This document shows positions 41,091 through 51,754 of a stretch of DNA of 64,000 nucleotides, piece after piece. Under the pieces are notes generated by a model. That model did no database searches and was not told the origin of the DNA. It saw only the letters and a list, made by a program, of their open reading frames with translations. The DNA lies in assembly GCF_000374525.1 (NCBI RefSeq), contig NZ_KB894575.1, forward strand, positions 186,001-250,000, given 5' to 3'. Position numbers and translations under genes: made by a program. The stretch's first letter is position 1; each line of letters opens with the position of its first letter. The DNA comes from Amorphus coralli DSM 19760. GTDB lineage: Bacteria > Pseudomonadota > Alphaproteobacteria > Rhizobiales > Amorphaceae.

Positions 41091-42737
41091 ATGCAGGCCT
41101 TCGCGCACCTTCTCGACCGCCTCTCCTACGAGCCCCGCCGTCTCGGCAAGCTGCGGCTCATCGAGGCCTATCTGCGCGCCGCTCCCGATCCCGAGCGCGG
41201 CTACGGCCTTGCCGCGCTCACCGGGTCGCTGAAGTTCCGCCACGCCAAGTCGGGGGTGATCCGGGCGCTTCTGGCCGAGCGCACCGACCCGACGCTGTTC
41301 GCGCTTTCCTACGACTATGTCGGCGACCTGTCGGAGACCGCCGCGCTTATGTGGCCGGCCCGGCCCGCCCCCGACGGCGGCCATCCGGCGCCGCCGGCCC
41401 TGTCGGAGGTGGTGGACACCCTCTCCACCCTGTCGAAGGCCGACCTGCCCGGCCAGATCGCCCGCTGGCTCGACGGGCTCGACGAGATCGGCCGCTGGGC
41501 GCTCCTGAAGCTCATCACCGGCAGCCTGCGGGTCGGCGTCTCCGCCCGCCTCGCCAAGACGGCGGCGGCGCAACTCGGTGGCGTCGAGGTCAACCGGGTC
41601 GAGGAGGTCTGGCATGGTCTCTCCGCCCCTTACGAGCCGCTGTTCGCCTGGCTGGAGGGCCACGGTCCGCAGCCGGAGTTCGAGGATCCCGCCCCGTTCC
41701 GCCCGGCGATGCTGTCGCATCCCATCGAGGAGACCGACTTCGCCGGTCTCGATCCGTCGGAATTCATGGTGGAGTGGAAGTGGGACGGCATCCGCGTCCA
41801 GGCCGCCGCCGGGCTCGACGAGGAGGGCCGCCGCGTCGCCCGGCTGTTCTCGCGCACCGGCGAGGACATCTCCGCCGCCTTCCCGGAGCTCCTCGAGGCG
41901 ATGGAGTTCGACGGCGCCGTCGACGGCGAGCTCTTGATCGTGCGCGACGGCCGGGTCGAGCCGTTCAACGTGCTGCAGCAGCGCCTCAACCGGAAGACCG
42001 TCACGCCGAAGATGCAGGCCGAGTTTCCGCCGCGCATCCGGCTTTACGACGCGCTCTCGCTCGCCGGAGAGGACCTGCGGCCGCTGCCCTTCGCGGACCG
42101 GCGCAAGCAACTGGAGGCCTTCGTGGCCGAGCGCCCCGACGAGCGCATCGACCTGTCGCCGCTCGTCCGCTTCGAGACCTGGAAGGACGTCGCCGCCGCC
42201 CGCGCCGACCCGGCCTCCTGGGGCGCCGGCGCCGATGCCGAGGCGGTGGAGGGCGTGATGATCAAGCGCGCCGCCAGCGCCTACGTGCCCGGCCGGCCGA
42301 AGGGCCAGTGGTTCAAGTGGAAGCGCGATCCGTTCACCGTAGACGCGGTGCTGATGTACGCCCAGCGCGGCCACGGCAAGCGCTCCTCCTTCTATTCCGA
42401 CTACACGTTCGGCGTCTGGCGCGCGTCGGAGGAAGGCGGCGACGAGCTGGTGCCGGTGGGCAAGGCCTATTTCGGCTTCACCGACGAGGAGCTGAAGAAG
42501 ATCGACAGCTTCGTGCGCCGCAACACGCTGAACCGGTTCGGCCCGGTGCGCGAGGTGGTCCACGACGCCACCGACGGGCTGGTGCTGGAAATCGCCTTCG
42601 AGGGGCTCAACCGCTCCACCCGCCACAAGTCGGGGCTGGCCATGCGCTTCCCCCGCGTCGCCCGCCTGCGCTGGGACAAGCCGCCGGCCGAGGCCGACCG
42701 CATCGAGGCGCTCGAGGCACTTTTGCCGAAGGGGTGA
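41091..42737 (+). CDS. ATP-dependent DNA ligase (PP_1105 type)
   Basis: 548 residues from the ATG at 41091. A helical N-terminal domain (MQAFAHLLDRLSYEPRRLGK) is followed by the nucleotidyltransferase core with the adenylated Lys230 in EWKWDGIR, FDGAVDGELLIV, EGVMIKRAASAYVPGR and QWFKWKRDPF, then an OB domain. This is the ligase that accompanies the MBL exonuclease at 38883. An earlier ATG (41022) is in frame but originates from a repeat element, so those 23 codons are probably untranslated. Confidence 0.9.
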   Translation: MQAFAHLLDRLSYEPRRLGKLRLIEAYLRAAPDPERGYGLAALTGSLKFRHAKSGVIRALLAERTDPTLFALSYDYVGDLSETAALMWPARPAPDGGHPAPPALSEVVDTLSTLSKADLPGQIARWLDGLDEIGRWALLKLITGSLRVGVSARLAKTAAAQLGGVEVNRVEEVWHGLSAPYEPLFAWLEGHGPQPEFEDPAPFRPAMLSHPIEETDFAGLDPSEFMVEWKWDGIRVQAAAGLDEEGRRVARLFSRTGEDISAAFPELLEAMEFDGAVDGELLIVRDGRVEPFNVLQQRLNRKTVTPKMQAEFPPRIRLYDALSLAGEDLRPLPFADRRKQLEAFVAERPDERIDLSPLVRFETWKDVAAARADPASWGAGADAEAVEGVMIKRAASAYVPGRPKGQWFKWKRDPFTVDAVLMYAQRGHGKRSSFYSDYTFGVWRASEEGGDELVPVGKAYFGFTDEELKKIDSFVRRNTLNRFGPVREVVHDATDGLVLEIAFEGLNRSTRHKSGLAMRFPRVARLRWDKPPAEADRIEALEALLPKG

Positions 42738-42816
42738 GCGGTTTTGACGGCCGGCGGAGGCTATCATTTCTGGCCAGCCGGACCGCACCAACCAGCGGAC
42801 GACCGTCCGCCGCCGA

Positions 42817-42921
42817 GCGATCGCAGGAAAAGTGCCCTTGCGGTTTTCCGTCCGCGATCGCGACTTCAAGGAGTCAGGGCGCGCCCGCGCAGCGGCGAAC
42901 GAAGTGAGCTCGCGTGAGCGC
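42817..42921. repeat. Element A plus B block
   Basis: Element A (42817-42861) has arms GCGATCGC/GCGATCGC and the variant core AAAGTGCCCTTGCGGTTTTC. A B block (AGGGCGCGCCCGCGCAGCGG, then GAGCTCGCGTGAGCG) runs directly into the Crp/Fnr stop codon at 42922. Confidence 0.8.
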
Positions 42922-43626
42922 TTACAACGTCGCCGCCGCTTCCAGCGTGGCCTTGTCCTCGATGCAGTAGTAGCCGGAGATGCGGCTGATGGTGCCGCCG
43001 CGCTTCCAGTCGTTCAGCACCCGGCTGACATTCTCGCGCGCGCCGCCGGCCATGGAGGCGATGTCGGACTGGCTGATCTTGTAGTGGATCAGCACCCGTC
43101 CGTTCTCCAGCGGCCGGCCGAACCCCGCGGCCAGTTGCAGGAGCGTCTGCGCCACCCGGCCCGGCAGCGGCAGGAAGGAGCGCGCGGCCAGCGCGTCGTT
43201 GGACTGGCGCAGCCGCTGGCCGACGATGGTCAGCATGTGACGGTAGACGGCCGGGTTGTCGTCGGCGTAGCGCTCGAACGCCGACTTCTCCACGAAGGCC
43301 AGCCGCGACGGCTTTGCCGCCACCACCGAGGCGGAACGCGGCCTGCCGTCGAAGATGGAGAGTTCGCCCACCACAGAACCCGGGCCCAGCATGGCCAGCA
43401 ATTGTTCGGAGCCGGCGCACGAGGTCACGCAGACCTTCAGCGAGCCTTCCAGCACCGCGTAGAAGCCGTTGCCCGGATCGCCTGCGCGGAAGAGCGTCTT
43501 GTTCGGCTCCAGCTTCACGGTGCGCGCAAGCGCCGCCAGCCCGTGCGCGAAGTCCGGGTCGAGCCCCTCCAGCGAGAAGGAGTGGTCGAGGATCGTCTTT
43601 TCGATCGTCACCTTCGGCACGGTCAT
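42922..43626 (-). CDS. Crp/Fnr family transcriptional regulator
   Basis: 234 residues from 43626. The cyclic-nucleotide-binding fold (KTLFRAGDPGNGFYAVLEGS, GPGSVVGELSIFDGRPRSAS) and the C-terminal HTH (YKISQSDIASMAGGARENVS, RVLNDWKRGG) are clear. The phosphate-binding cassette GELSIFDGRPRSASV keeps the E..(x)RSA pattern of cAMP-binding members, but no proof of the ligand. Fnr-type Cys residues at the N-terminus are absent. An alternative start at 43695/43698 has GGAGG upstream and would add 23-24 residues. Divergent from the dioxygenase gene. Confidence 0.88.
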   Translation of the reverse strand: MTVPKVTIEKTILDHSFSLEGLDPDFAHGLAALARTVKLEPNKTLFRAGDPGNGFYAVLEGSLKVCVTSCAGSEQLLAMLGPGSVVGELSIFDGRPRSASVVAAKPSRLAFVEKSAFERYADDNPAVYRHMLTIVGQRLRQSNDALAARSFLPLPGRVAQTLLQLAAGFGRPLENGRVLIHYKISQSDIASMAGGARENVSRVLNDWKRGGTISRISGYYCIEDKATLEAAATL

Positions 43627-43887
43627 GTCGCGTCTCTCCCCCGCAAGCACCGGCCGGACCGGCGCCTCGGTGAAGTCTAGCACACCGATAGTCATCATCG
43701 ACCTCCCGTTGCCCTCACACCGCGGTCGTCGCGAAAGGCTGAACACTCCGTCACCCCGCAAGCAGGGCCCGTCGCTGTTCCAAACCCGCGCGACCACACC
43801 ATGTCTTGCCCAATCGACCATGTGCGGGACTTGCGAGGGCACCAATGCCTCCGTCCCGCGTTTACCGACAGCATAGGAAAAGAGAAA

Positions 43888-44817
43888 ATGTCTCCGGTCA
43901 GTGGTCTTCATCACATCACGGCGATTTCTTCCTCCGCCCAGGGCAACGTGGACTTTTTCGGCAAGGTCCTGGGACTGCGGCTGGTGAAGAAAACCGTCAA
44001 TTTCGACGATCCCGGAACCTACCACCTCTACTTCGCCGACCGGGTGGGCTCGCCGGGATCCGTGCTCACCTTCTTTCCCTGGGCCGGCGTTCCGAAGGGG
44101 CGTCCGGGCACCGGCGAGACCGGGCTGACGCACTTCGCCGTGGCGCCCGGCACCCTGCCGTTCTGGCGTGAGCGGCTGGAAGGGGCCGGCGTCGCCCCGG
44201 TGACGGAAGAGACCGTCTTCGGCGAAACCCGTCTGGTTTCCGCCGACCCGGACGGCTTCGGCTTCGCCATCGTCGAGGCGCGCGGCGACGACCGGGCGGG
44301 CTTCGCCACCCACGGCATCGCCGCCAACGAGGCGATCAAGGGCTTCCGCGGCGTCACGCTGACCCTCGCAGACGGTGCCGCCACGCGCGACCTTCTCACC
44401 GGGCTGATGGGCTACGAGGAGCAGGCACGCGACGGCGCCCTTACCCGGCTGGTCAGCCCGACGGCGGAAGCCGGCGTGGTCGACATCCTGGAAGCGTCGG
44501 ACCAGCGTCCCGCCAGCCAGGGCGCCGGGCGGATCCACCACATCGCCTTCCGCGTCGCCGACCGCGCCGCGCAAGGCGCGATCCGCGACACCCTCACCGC
44601 CGAGGGCTTCCAGGTGACCCCGCAGATCGACCGGTCCTATTTCTACGCGATCTATTTCCGCTCCCCCGGCGGGGTGCTGTTCGAGATCGCCACGGACGAA
44701 CCAGGCTTTGCCACCGACGAGAGCGTCGAGCATCTCGGCGAGGCGCTGAAGCTGCCGGCCCAGCACGAAAAACTGCGTCCGGTGCTGGAGCAGAAGCTAC
44801 CCGCCCTTTCCGTCTGA
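43888..44817 (+). CDS. Ring-cleaving dioxygenase of the glyoxalase/VOC fold
   Basis: 309 residues with two VOC half-domains: first ISGLHHITAISS-like (GLHHITAISSSAQGNVDFFG) with VKKTVNFDDPGTYHLYFAD, second GAGRIHHIAFRVADRAAQGA and FYAIYFRSPGGVLFEIATDE. The His/His/Glu metal ligands are recognisable. It corresponds to the MhqO-type proteins associated with hydroquinone and quinone stress. AGGAAAAGAGAAA precedes the ATG. The gene for a matching esterase follows 60 bp downstream. Confidence 0.9.
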   Translation: MSPVSGLHHITAISSSAQGNVDFFGKVLGLRLVKKTVNFDDPGTYHLYFADRVGSPGSVLTFFPWAGVPKGRPGTGETGLTHFAVAPGTLPFWRERLEGAGVAPVTEETVFGETRLVSADPDGFGFAIVEARGDDRAGFATHGIAANEAIKGFRGVTLTLADGAATRDLLTGLMGYEEQARDGALTRLVSPTAEAGVVDILEASDQRPASQGAGRIHHIAFRVADRAAQGAIRDTLTAEGFQVTPQIDRSYFYAIYFRSPGGVLFEIATDEPGFATDESVEHLGEALKLPAQHEKLRPVLEQKLPALSV

Positions 44818-44877
44818 ACCCGACACGAGCCGCGGATGCCATCGCGTCCGCGGCCCTCCAGCCAGACGAGGCATGCC

Positions 44878-45501
44878 ATGAGCGACACCTATGAGACGGT
44901 CGAGATCGCCGGAACCGACGGCGATGCCCGCACCCTCATCCTGCTGCACGGCACGGGTGGCGATGCCCGCAGTTTCGCATCTCTTGCCGACCACATCGCG
45001 CCGGCAGCGCACGTCCTGTCGCTGCAGGGCGACGTGCTGGAACACGGCATGCCGCGCTTTTTCCGGCGGCTTCGGGAAGGCGTTTACGACATGGACGATC
45101 TCGCCCGCGCATCCGCCAAGCTCGCCGCCTTCGTCCCCGAAGCACTGGACGCCAGGGGCCGCGATCCGGAGGGCGCCGCCTTCGCCGGCTTTTCCAACGG
45201 CGCCAATCTGGTCGCCGCGACGATGCTGGTGAAGCCGGACGTGGTCCGCCGCGCCGTGCTGATGCATCCGCTGATCCCGTTCGAGATCGATCCGGAGACG
45301 GACCTCGCCGGCGTCGAGGTGCTGGTGACCGCCGGACGGCGCGATCCCATCGCGCCATGGCCGCTCACCGAGCAGCTGGTCGATGGCCTGCGCGGCGCCG
45401 GTGCCTCGGTGACGCTGGCCGACAGCCCCGGCGGCCACGAGGTCGAGGCCGACGAGATCGCCGCCATCCGCAGCTGGCTCGACACGCCGGCCGCCGGCTG
45501 A
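44878..45501 (+). CDS. Alpha/beta-hydrolase (phospholipase/carboxylesterase family, MhqD-like)
   Basis: 207 residues. LILLHGTGGDARSF supplies the oxyanion loop, FAGFSNGANLVAATML the nucleophile elbow (Gly-Phe-Ser-Asn-Gly), GRRDPIAPWP the Asp and PGGHEVEADE the His of the triad. Start at 44878 preceded by GAGG. Co-directional with the ring-cleaving dioxygenase; the pair resembles the mhqO-mhqD pairing of quinone-responsive operons. Natural substrate unknown. Confidence 0.88.
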   Translation: MSDTYETVEIAGTDGDARTLILLHGTGGDARSFASLADHIAPAAHVLSLQGDVLEHGMPRFFRRLREGVYDMDDLARASAKLAAFVPEALDARGRDPEGAAFAGFSNGANLVAATMLVKPDVVRRAVLMHPLIPFEIDPETDLAGVEVLVTAGRRDPIAPWPLTEQLVDGLRGAGASVTLADSPGGHEVEADEIAAIRSWLDTPAAG

Positions 45502-45604
45502 CCGGCAACGCGATACTCCGCGCTCACATTTTTGTCAGTGCGGGCGGCGGTGCCCGCCCCCATATCCCTTCTCGGCCCGTTGAACGGTCAGGAGAGGGAC
45601 GATC

Positions 45605-46225
45605 ATGACACCGAACGAACGCGAGCTTCTTGCCCGGCTTTTCGACCGCATCGACGCGGCCTCGTCCGGCCCGCGCGACAGCGATGCCGAGGCCCTGATC
45701 AACGAGCGCGTGGCTGCCAACCCGAGCGCCCCCTACCGCATGGCGCAGACCATCGCGGTGCAGGACGAGGCGTTGAAGCGGGCCGAGGAGCGGATCCGCA
45801 ACCTGGAGTCCGGCTCCGGCGCCCGGCAGCCGGAGACAGCCGGCACCCCGTCGCGCAGCCTCGCCGACGAGGCCAATGCGGCCGTTCCCCCGCGCCGCTC
45901 CGCCGTGCCGTCCGCGGGCGCGCGCCCGGCCGGCTTTGGCGGCGGCGGCTTCCTCGCCGGTGCCGGGCAGGTGGCGCTTGGCATCGTCGGCGGCACGCTT
46001 CTGATGGAAGGCATCCGCGGCCTTACCGGGGACGATGGCGCCGCCCAGGCCGCGACCACCGATCCCGCGACGGACCCGTCCGCTGACACCGCCAGCGATG
46101 CGGCAGCAGACCCCGGAGCCGACGCCGCGTCGGGCGACGGCGGCGAATGGGACACGGCCGGTCTCGACGATGGCGGCGACGGCGGTGGCTTCCTGGACGG
46201 GATGTTCGACGACTTCGGGTTCTAA
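45605..46225 (+). CDS. DUF2076 domain protein
   Basis: 206 residues. NERELLARLFDRIDAA at the N-terminus and the coiled-coil ALKRAEERIRNLES are typical of DUF2076 proteins. A Gly/Ala-rich hydrophobic segment (GGGGFLAGAGQVALGIVGGT, about 115-134) and a low-complexity Asp/Ala/Thr-rich stretch precede the Gly-Asp-rich C-terminus ending in FDDFGF. Possibly membrane-associated. The stop codon is followed after 2 bp by an element A. Confidence 0.82.
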   Translation: MTPNERELLARLFDRIDAASSGPRDSDAEALINERVAANPSAPYRMAQTIAVQDEALKRAEERIRNLESGSGARQPETAGTPSRSLADEANAAVPPRRSAVPSAGARPAGFGGGGFLAGAGQVALGIVGGTLLMEGIRGLTGDDGAAQAATTDPATDPSADTASDAAADPGADAASGDGGEWDTAGLDDGGDGGGFLDGMFDDFGF

Positions 46226-46227
46226 GA

Positions 46228-46735
46228 GCAATCGCAGGAAAAGTGCTCTTGCGGTTTTCCGTCCGCGATTGCGGGAATCACAAGCAAAGCCAGGCGAAGT
46301 GGGAACCGGTTCGCCGTCCGGCTTTGCGGTGAAGAAAGCAATCGCAGGAAAAGGGCGAAGGCGGTTTTCCGTCCGGGCAAAGCAATCCCAGGAAAAGTGG
46401 GAACCGGTTTTCCGTCCGGGATTGCGACTTAAGAAATCCGCTCGGTTTTCTTTCCCCTCACGCCGAGTGCGCTTGCGCGCACCGGCTCCGGGTGGGCGGC
46501 CTGACCGGCCGGCGCGCGGTCGCGCGCTGATCCAGCAATCGCAGGAAAAGAGCGAAGGCGGTTTTCCGTTCGCGATTGCGGTCTAAAAACCTCTCACGCC
46601 GAATGCGCTTGCGCGCACCGGCTCCGGGCGGGCGGCCTGAGTGCAGCCCGCGGCCTTTTCGGCCGCAGGCAAGCTACTCGTTCTTTAGATTGATCAACTT
46701 ACTGAACATTTGATCTCGGCCGGCGCAAGCGGTCA
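46228..46735. repeat. Dense mosaic repeat block
   Basis: Five A elements in a row: 46228-46272, 46284-46327, about 46338-46376, 46382-46425 and 46535-46578, with arms GCAATCGC/GCGATTGC, GCAAAGCC/GGCTTTGC and GCAATCCC/GGGATTGC. Between and after them are B blocks (GCACCGGCTCCGGGTGGGCG) and, at about 46610-46735, a C element in the opposite orientation to that at 4730-4889. No gene is credible here. Confidence 0.9.
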
Positions 46736-46784
46736 CCTGACAACGGGGCCTCGCGATTTCGCCAGCGCCTGCGGGAGGCAGCAC

Positions 46785-47177
46785 CTAGAGCGGGTGCACG
46801 TCGGACTGTGGGGCGTCGTCGCAGATCTCGTACCAGCCCGGCTTCTCGGCAACAAACTCGTGAAACTGGTTCTTCAGACCGAAGTCCGTATCGAGCGCGT
46901 TTGCCGCGATCGGAAAGCTTGTGTCCTCGGACAGGATTTCACCCAGCGACGTGCCGCAAATCCTGCAAAAGGACCGACCGTAACGGTAGGGGGGCTCTGG
47001 CTGATAAAGACCCACGTGCGACTTCCCTTCGATCCAGATCAGGCTTTCCTTCTTGACGAAGACGATGGTGCTTGCCCCGACCTTCCGGCAGCGGGAGCAA
47101 TGGCACGTGCCCATCAGCGTCGGTTCGGAGGTCAGTTGAAACCTGACTGCACCGCAACAGCAGCTTCCCTCGATCAT
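46785..47177 (-). CDS. GFA-family (glutathione-dependent formaldehyde-activating-like) zinc protein
   Basis: 130 residues. GSCCCGAVRFQLTSEP, the zinc ligands in TCHCSRCRKVGAS and SFCRICGTSLGE (seven Cys in the two-site pattern) identify the GFA/CENP-V fold. Only a few members are proven S-(hydroxymethyl)glutathione synthases; most have unknown roles. Start at 47177 chosen because the fold begins at MIEGSCCCGAV; the frame extends upstream to 47225. Less GC-rich than neighbours, and bordered by a C element, so it may be acquired. Confidence 0.85.
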   Translation of the reverse strand: MIEGSCCCGAVRFQLTSEPTLMGTCHCSRCRKVGASTIVFVKKESLIWIEGKSHVGLYQPEPPYRYGRSFCRICGTSLGEILSEDTSFPIAANALDTDFGLKNQFHEFVAEKPGWYEICDDAPQSDVHPL

Positions 47178-47340
47178 CCCGCCCCAACCCCGTTCCAATA
47201 TGGCGCCTCGATCCAATGAGAACAATACAGGAACATATGGCAGCGATCAACCCGGGCGACCGCCCTCGCGCACCCGCGAACGACATGAACTGACGTGAGC
47301 TGAAACACCCCCAAGAGCAGAAACAGTCGTCCGGACAACA

Positions 47341-47368
47341 AAAAGGCCGGCGCATGCGCCGGCCTTTT
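47341..47368. terminator. Bidirectional intrinsic terminator
   Basis: A perfect 28-nt palindrome (AAAAGGCCGGCGC to GCGCCGGCCTTTT), 36 bp downstream of the L,D-transpeptidase stop. Preceded by further A residues, so it works on the minus strand. Confidence 0.9.
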
Positions 47369-47403
47369 CGGATCCAGAAACCCGTGCCGAGTTGGCGGAG
47401 ACC

Positions 47404-48072
47404 CTAGCGGGTGACCACGACCCGGGTGCCGACGGGGACGCGCTCGTAGAGATCGATCACGTCCTCGTTGCGCATGCGGATGCAGCCGGACGACACGGCG
47501 TGACCGATGGTCCAGGGCGCGTTGGAACCGTGGATGCGGTAGAGCGTGGAGCCGAGATACATGGCGCGCGCGCCGAGCGGGTTGTTCGGGCCGCCTTCCA
47601 TGTGCGCCGGCAGGTCGGGCTGGCGCTTGCGCATCTGCGGCGGCGGGGTCCAGCCCGGCCATTCCGCCTTGCGGGTCACGCGATGGGTGCCGGCCCAGGA
47701 AAAGCCCGGACGACCGACGCCGACCCCGTAGCGCCGCGCCTTGTTGCCCGGCTCGACGAGGAACAGGTGGCGCGCCTCGGTGTCGATGACGATGGTGCCC
47801 GGGCTGTACGGCCCGTCATAGGCGACCGTCTTCGGCAGAAATTCGGGGTCGAGCTTGTAGGAGGCCCCGGCCGTACCCGCCGCCAGCGCCGCCACTTCGG
47901 TCTGACGCGACTGGCGCCGCTCTTCAAGCGACATGCCGCGCTCGGCGTCGGCCCGCTCGTTCAGATATTTGAGCCAGTCGGACCGGTCGTTGCCCTGGAA
48001 GGTCACGGCCGAGGCCTGACCGGCGAAAGCAAGGCCGATCGCGACCGGCAGGATCATCTTGAGGAATTTCAT
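47404..48072 (-). CDS. L,D-transpeptidase (YkuD domain)
   Basis: 222 residues with a signal peptide (first about 22, ending GQASAV). The YkuD domain runs from TIVIDTEARHLFLVEPG to the C-terminus; the active site is HGSNAPWTIGHAVSSGCIRM with the catalytic Cys and the HG...SGCIR pattern (SSG in place of the usual SHG or SNG). It makes 3-3 cross-links or attaches proteins to peptidoglycan in the periplasm. The start MKFLKMILPV is chosen at 48072. A TGTGA-N6-TCACA site lies about 190 bp upstream. Confidence 0.9.
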   Translation of the reverse strand: MKFLKMILPVAIGLAFAGQASAVTFQGNDRSDWLKYLNERADAERGMSLEERRQSRQTEVAALAAGTAGASYKLDPEFLPKTVAYDGPYSPGTIVIDTEARHLFLVEPGNKARRYGVGVGRPGFSWAGTHRVTRKAEWPGWTPPPQMRKRQPDLPAHMEGGPNNPLGARAMYLGSTLYRIHGSNAPWTIGHAVSSGCIRMRNEDVIDLYERVPVGTRVVVTR

Positions 48073-48258
48073 GTCGAGGCCCACTCGCATCCAGTCGAGA
48101 GTTGTTACACGGGCCCCGAAACGCGTCTTGGTCGGCGCAGGTTCCCTGCCATCGGCACATCTATGGCCGAAAAGTGACCGCGTCTAAAGCCCGTAGATCC
48201 CGGTATAGCGCGATTTGAGTAAACATGAGGTGATCGCGCAACAGGGAAACGCCTTAAT

Positions 48259-48274
48259 TGTGACCGCTGTCACA
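48259..48274. promoter_or_regulatory. Crp-type binding site candidate
   Basis: TGTGACCGCTGTCACA is an exact TGTGA-N6-TCACA, the canonical Crp consensus, with T/A flanks. It sits 6 bp beyond the DUF2927 stop and about 187 bp upstream of the L,D-transpeptidase start in the 207-bp gap. A cyclase (20389) and a Crp/Fnr protein (42922) are encoded in this window. Confidence 0.6.
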
Positions 48275-48279
48275 TTTGT

Positions 48280-49110
48280 TCAGCGTGCCGAGGCATTCGG
48301 CGAGATCAGCTTGCGGCTCTTGAGAACTCCACCGAGGCGGCGGCGGGCATCCTTGATGGCGGCCGGCAGCACCGGCAGCACCTCGTCGACGGTCATGCCG
48401 GTCTTCACCCGGCGGTCGTAGAGCATCGACAGGATGAACCAGTCGAACACCGAGAAACCCTGCACGTCGGATCGGTCGTTGTAGATCGAGTGCGACAGGT
48501 TCACGTCGTCGTTCACCGGCCCCAGGCTCTGGGTGATCTCCTCGATCATGCAGTGGCGGAAGTTCCGCCGGCCCTCGTTGGCGACGATGTAGACGAAGGC
48601 CCGCTCCAGCCCCCTGCCGCGGCGGCCGCCGGTCACGGCCGAGCAGTCGTTGGAGCGCAGGAAACTGGTGTCCAGATCGTCCGGCAGCGTCTCGCGGATG
48701 GTCTTCCGATACCAGGCCCTGTCCACCAGGAAGACGATCATGTTGGCCTGGTCCTCGCTCTTCACGGCGCGGATCGACAGGCCGTGGACGGTCTGGTTGA
48801 GGATCCTCAGGAACTCCACCACCTGGCGGCTTTCGTCGCGCTCCGCCTTGTTGACGATGTAGACCTTCACCGGCCCGGTGAACTTCTTCACCGTCGCATA
48901 CGAATCCGGATCCGGATTGCCGCGCATGACCTCCGCGCCGAACACGGTGCCCAGGAAGCCGCGGATCAGCTCGGCGTCGGAAAAGGCGTTGACCACCCGC
49001 GCGATGGTCAGCGGTTCGGAAGCCGCCCCGTCGTCCGGCGCCTGCGCCACGGCGGGAGCGGCAAGAAGGGCCGCGAGGAGCGCGACGACGAGATACACAG
49101 GGCTTCGCAT
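48280..49110 (-). CDS. DUF2927 family secreted protein
   Basis: 276 residues from 49110, with a signal peptide ending APAVAQ. The middle (VKVYIVNKAERDESRQVVEF, NDCSAVTGGRRG, IEEITQSLGPVNDDVNLSHS) matches the DUF2927 pattern, a protein group often annotated as hypothetical lipoprotein or protease-like. YNDRSDVQGFSVFDWFILSM is a further conserved segment. No enzyme motif is certain. Upstream ATG at 49152 would precede the signal peptide and is not used. Same strand as the L,D-transpeptidase, with a 207-bp gap. Confidence 0.82.
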   Translation of the reverse strand: MRSPVYLVVALLAALLAAPAVAQAPDDGAASEPLTIARVVNAFSDAELIRGFLGTVFGAEVMRGNPDPDSYATVKKFTGPVKVYIVNKAERDESRQVVEFLRILNQTVHGLSIRAVKSEDQANMIVFLVDRAWYRKTIRETLPDDLDTSFLRSNDCSAVTGGRRGRGLERAFVYIVANEGRRNFRHCMIEEITQSLGPVNDDVNLSHSIYNDRSDVQGFSVFDWFILSMLYDRRVKTGMTVDEVLPVLPAAIKDARRRLGGVLKSRKLISPNASAR

Positions 49111-49327
49111 GAGGCGTCCTCGAAACGACCGATCCGACCGCGGTTCGACCATGATCGCCGCACCCTAGCAAGCGGCGCGGCCCCCGGAAACAGGAACCCC
49201 CGCCGGGCGCGCTGCCTGCTGCCCGATGCCGCCGCCGCGTCGCGGGCGCGCCATCGCGCGAAAGCCCCGGGAGAATCGCGCTTTGCCCACCTTTCCGGGA
49301 CGCAGGGCGAGTGCTATCTGAACGCTC

Positions 49328-51175
<1,848 letters not shown>

Positions 51176-51180
51176 GGGGG

Positions 51181-51754
51181 TTTTTAGCGCTCACGCCGAA
51201 CGCGCTGGCGCGCGCCGGCTCCGCGAGGGCGCCCTGACCTTTTGCGTCGCGAGCGCGAACGGAAAACCGGTTCCCACTTTTCCTGCGCTCGCTCGGCTGG
51301 CGCGCGGTCGCTCGCTGGTTGGTGCAGTCCGGCCGGGCCTGAGTTTGTTTTGGGAGCGCCGGCCCCATACTCCGCTCATCCCCGCGGGCGGGGATCCATA
51401 GGGCCTGTCAGCCGACACCCAGCGGAATGATGGATTGCACAAAGCCCACCCCAACCTCCGCTCATTCCGGCGAAGGCCGGAATCCAGGGCCGCAGGCCGC
51501 AGCCTGATTTTCTTCTCCGCTCACGCCGAACGCGCTGACGCGCGCCGGCTCCGCGAGGGCGCCCTGATCGGGCGGCGCGCAGTCGCGCGCTGGTTGGTGC
51601 AGTCCGGATGGGCCTGAGTTTGACGGGGGAGCGCCAGCCCCACCCTCCGCTCATCCCCGCGAAGGCGGGAATCCAGGGCCGCAAGCCGCAGCCTGGTTTC
51701 TTTTCCCCGCAATCCCGGACGAGAAAACCGCAAGAGCACTCTTCCTGGGGTTGC
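51181..51754. repeat. Mosaic repeat block between lepA and dnaE2 with a tandem B-D duplication
   Basis: Two copies of a B-to-D unit (about 51186-51400 and 51520-51680) share the order GCTCACGCCGAACGCGCTG, GCGCCGGCTCCGCGAGGGCG, GGTTGGTGCAGTCCGG, TCCGCTCATCCCCGCG. A elements lie at 51248-51291 (arms GCGAGCGC/GCGCTCGC) and 51709-51754, the latter ending at the base before the dnaE2 stop codon. D hairpins are at about 51370-51395, 51462-51487 and 51650-51675. Confidence 0.9.

Noticed and set aside
42922-44766. Long minus-strand frame giving the Crp/Fnr protein a 380-residue N-terminal extension
   Set aside because: The extension is antisense to the ring-cleaving dioxygenase and lacks any domain; a normal start with ribosome site exists at 43626.
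46228-46580. CRISPR-like array of recurring 40-45-bp repeats
   Set aside because: Spacing is irregular, repeats are themselves palindromic with variable arms, there are no unique spacers and no cas genes.
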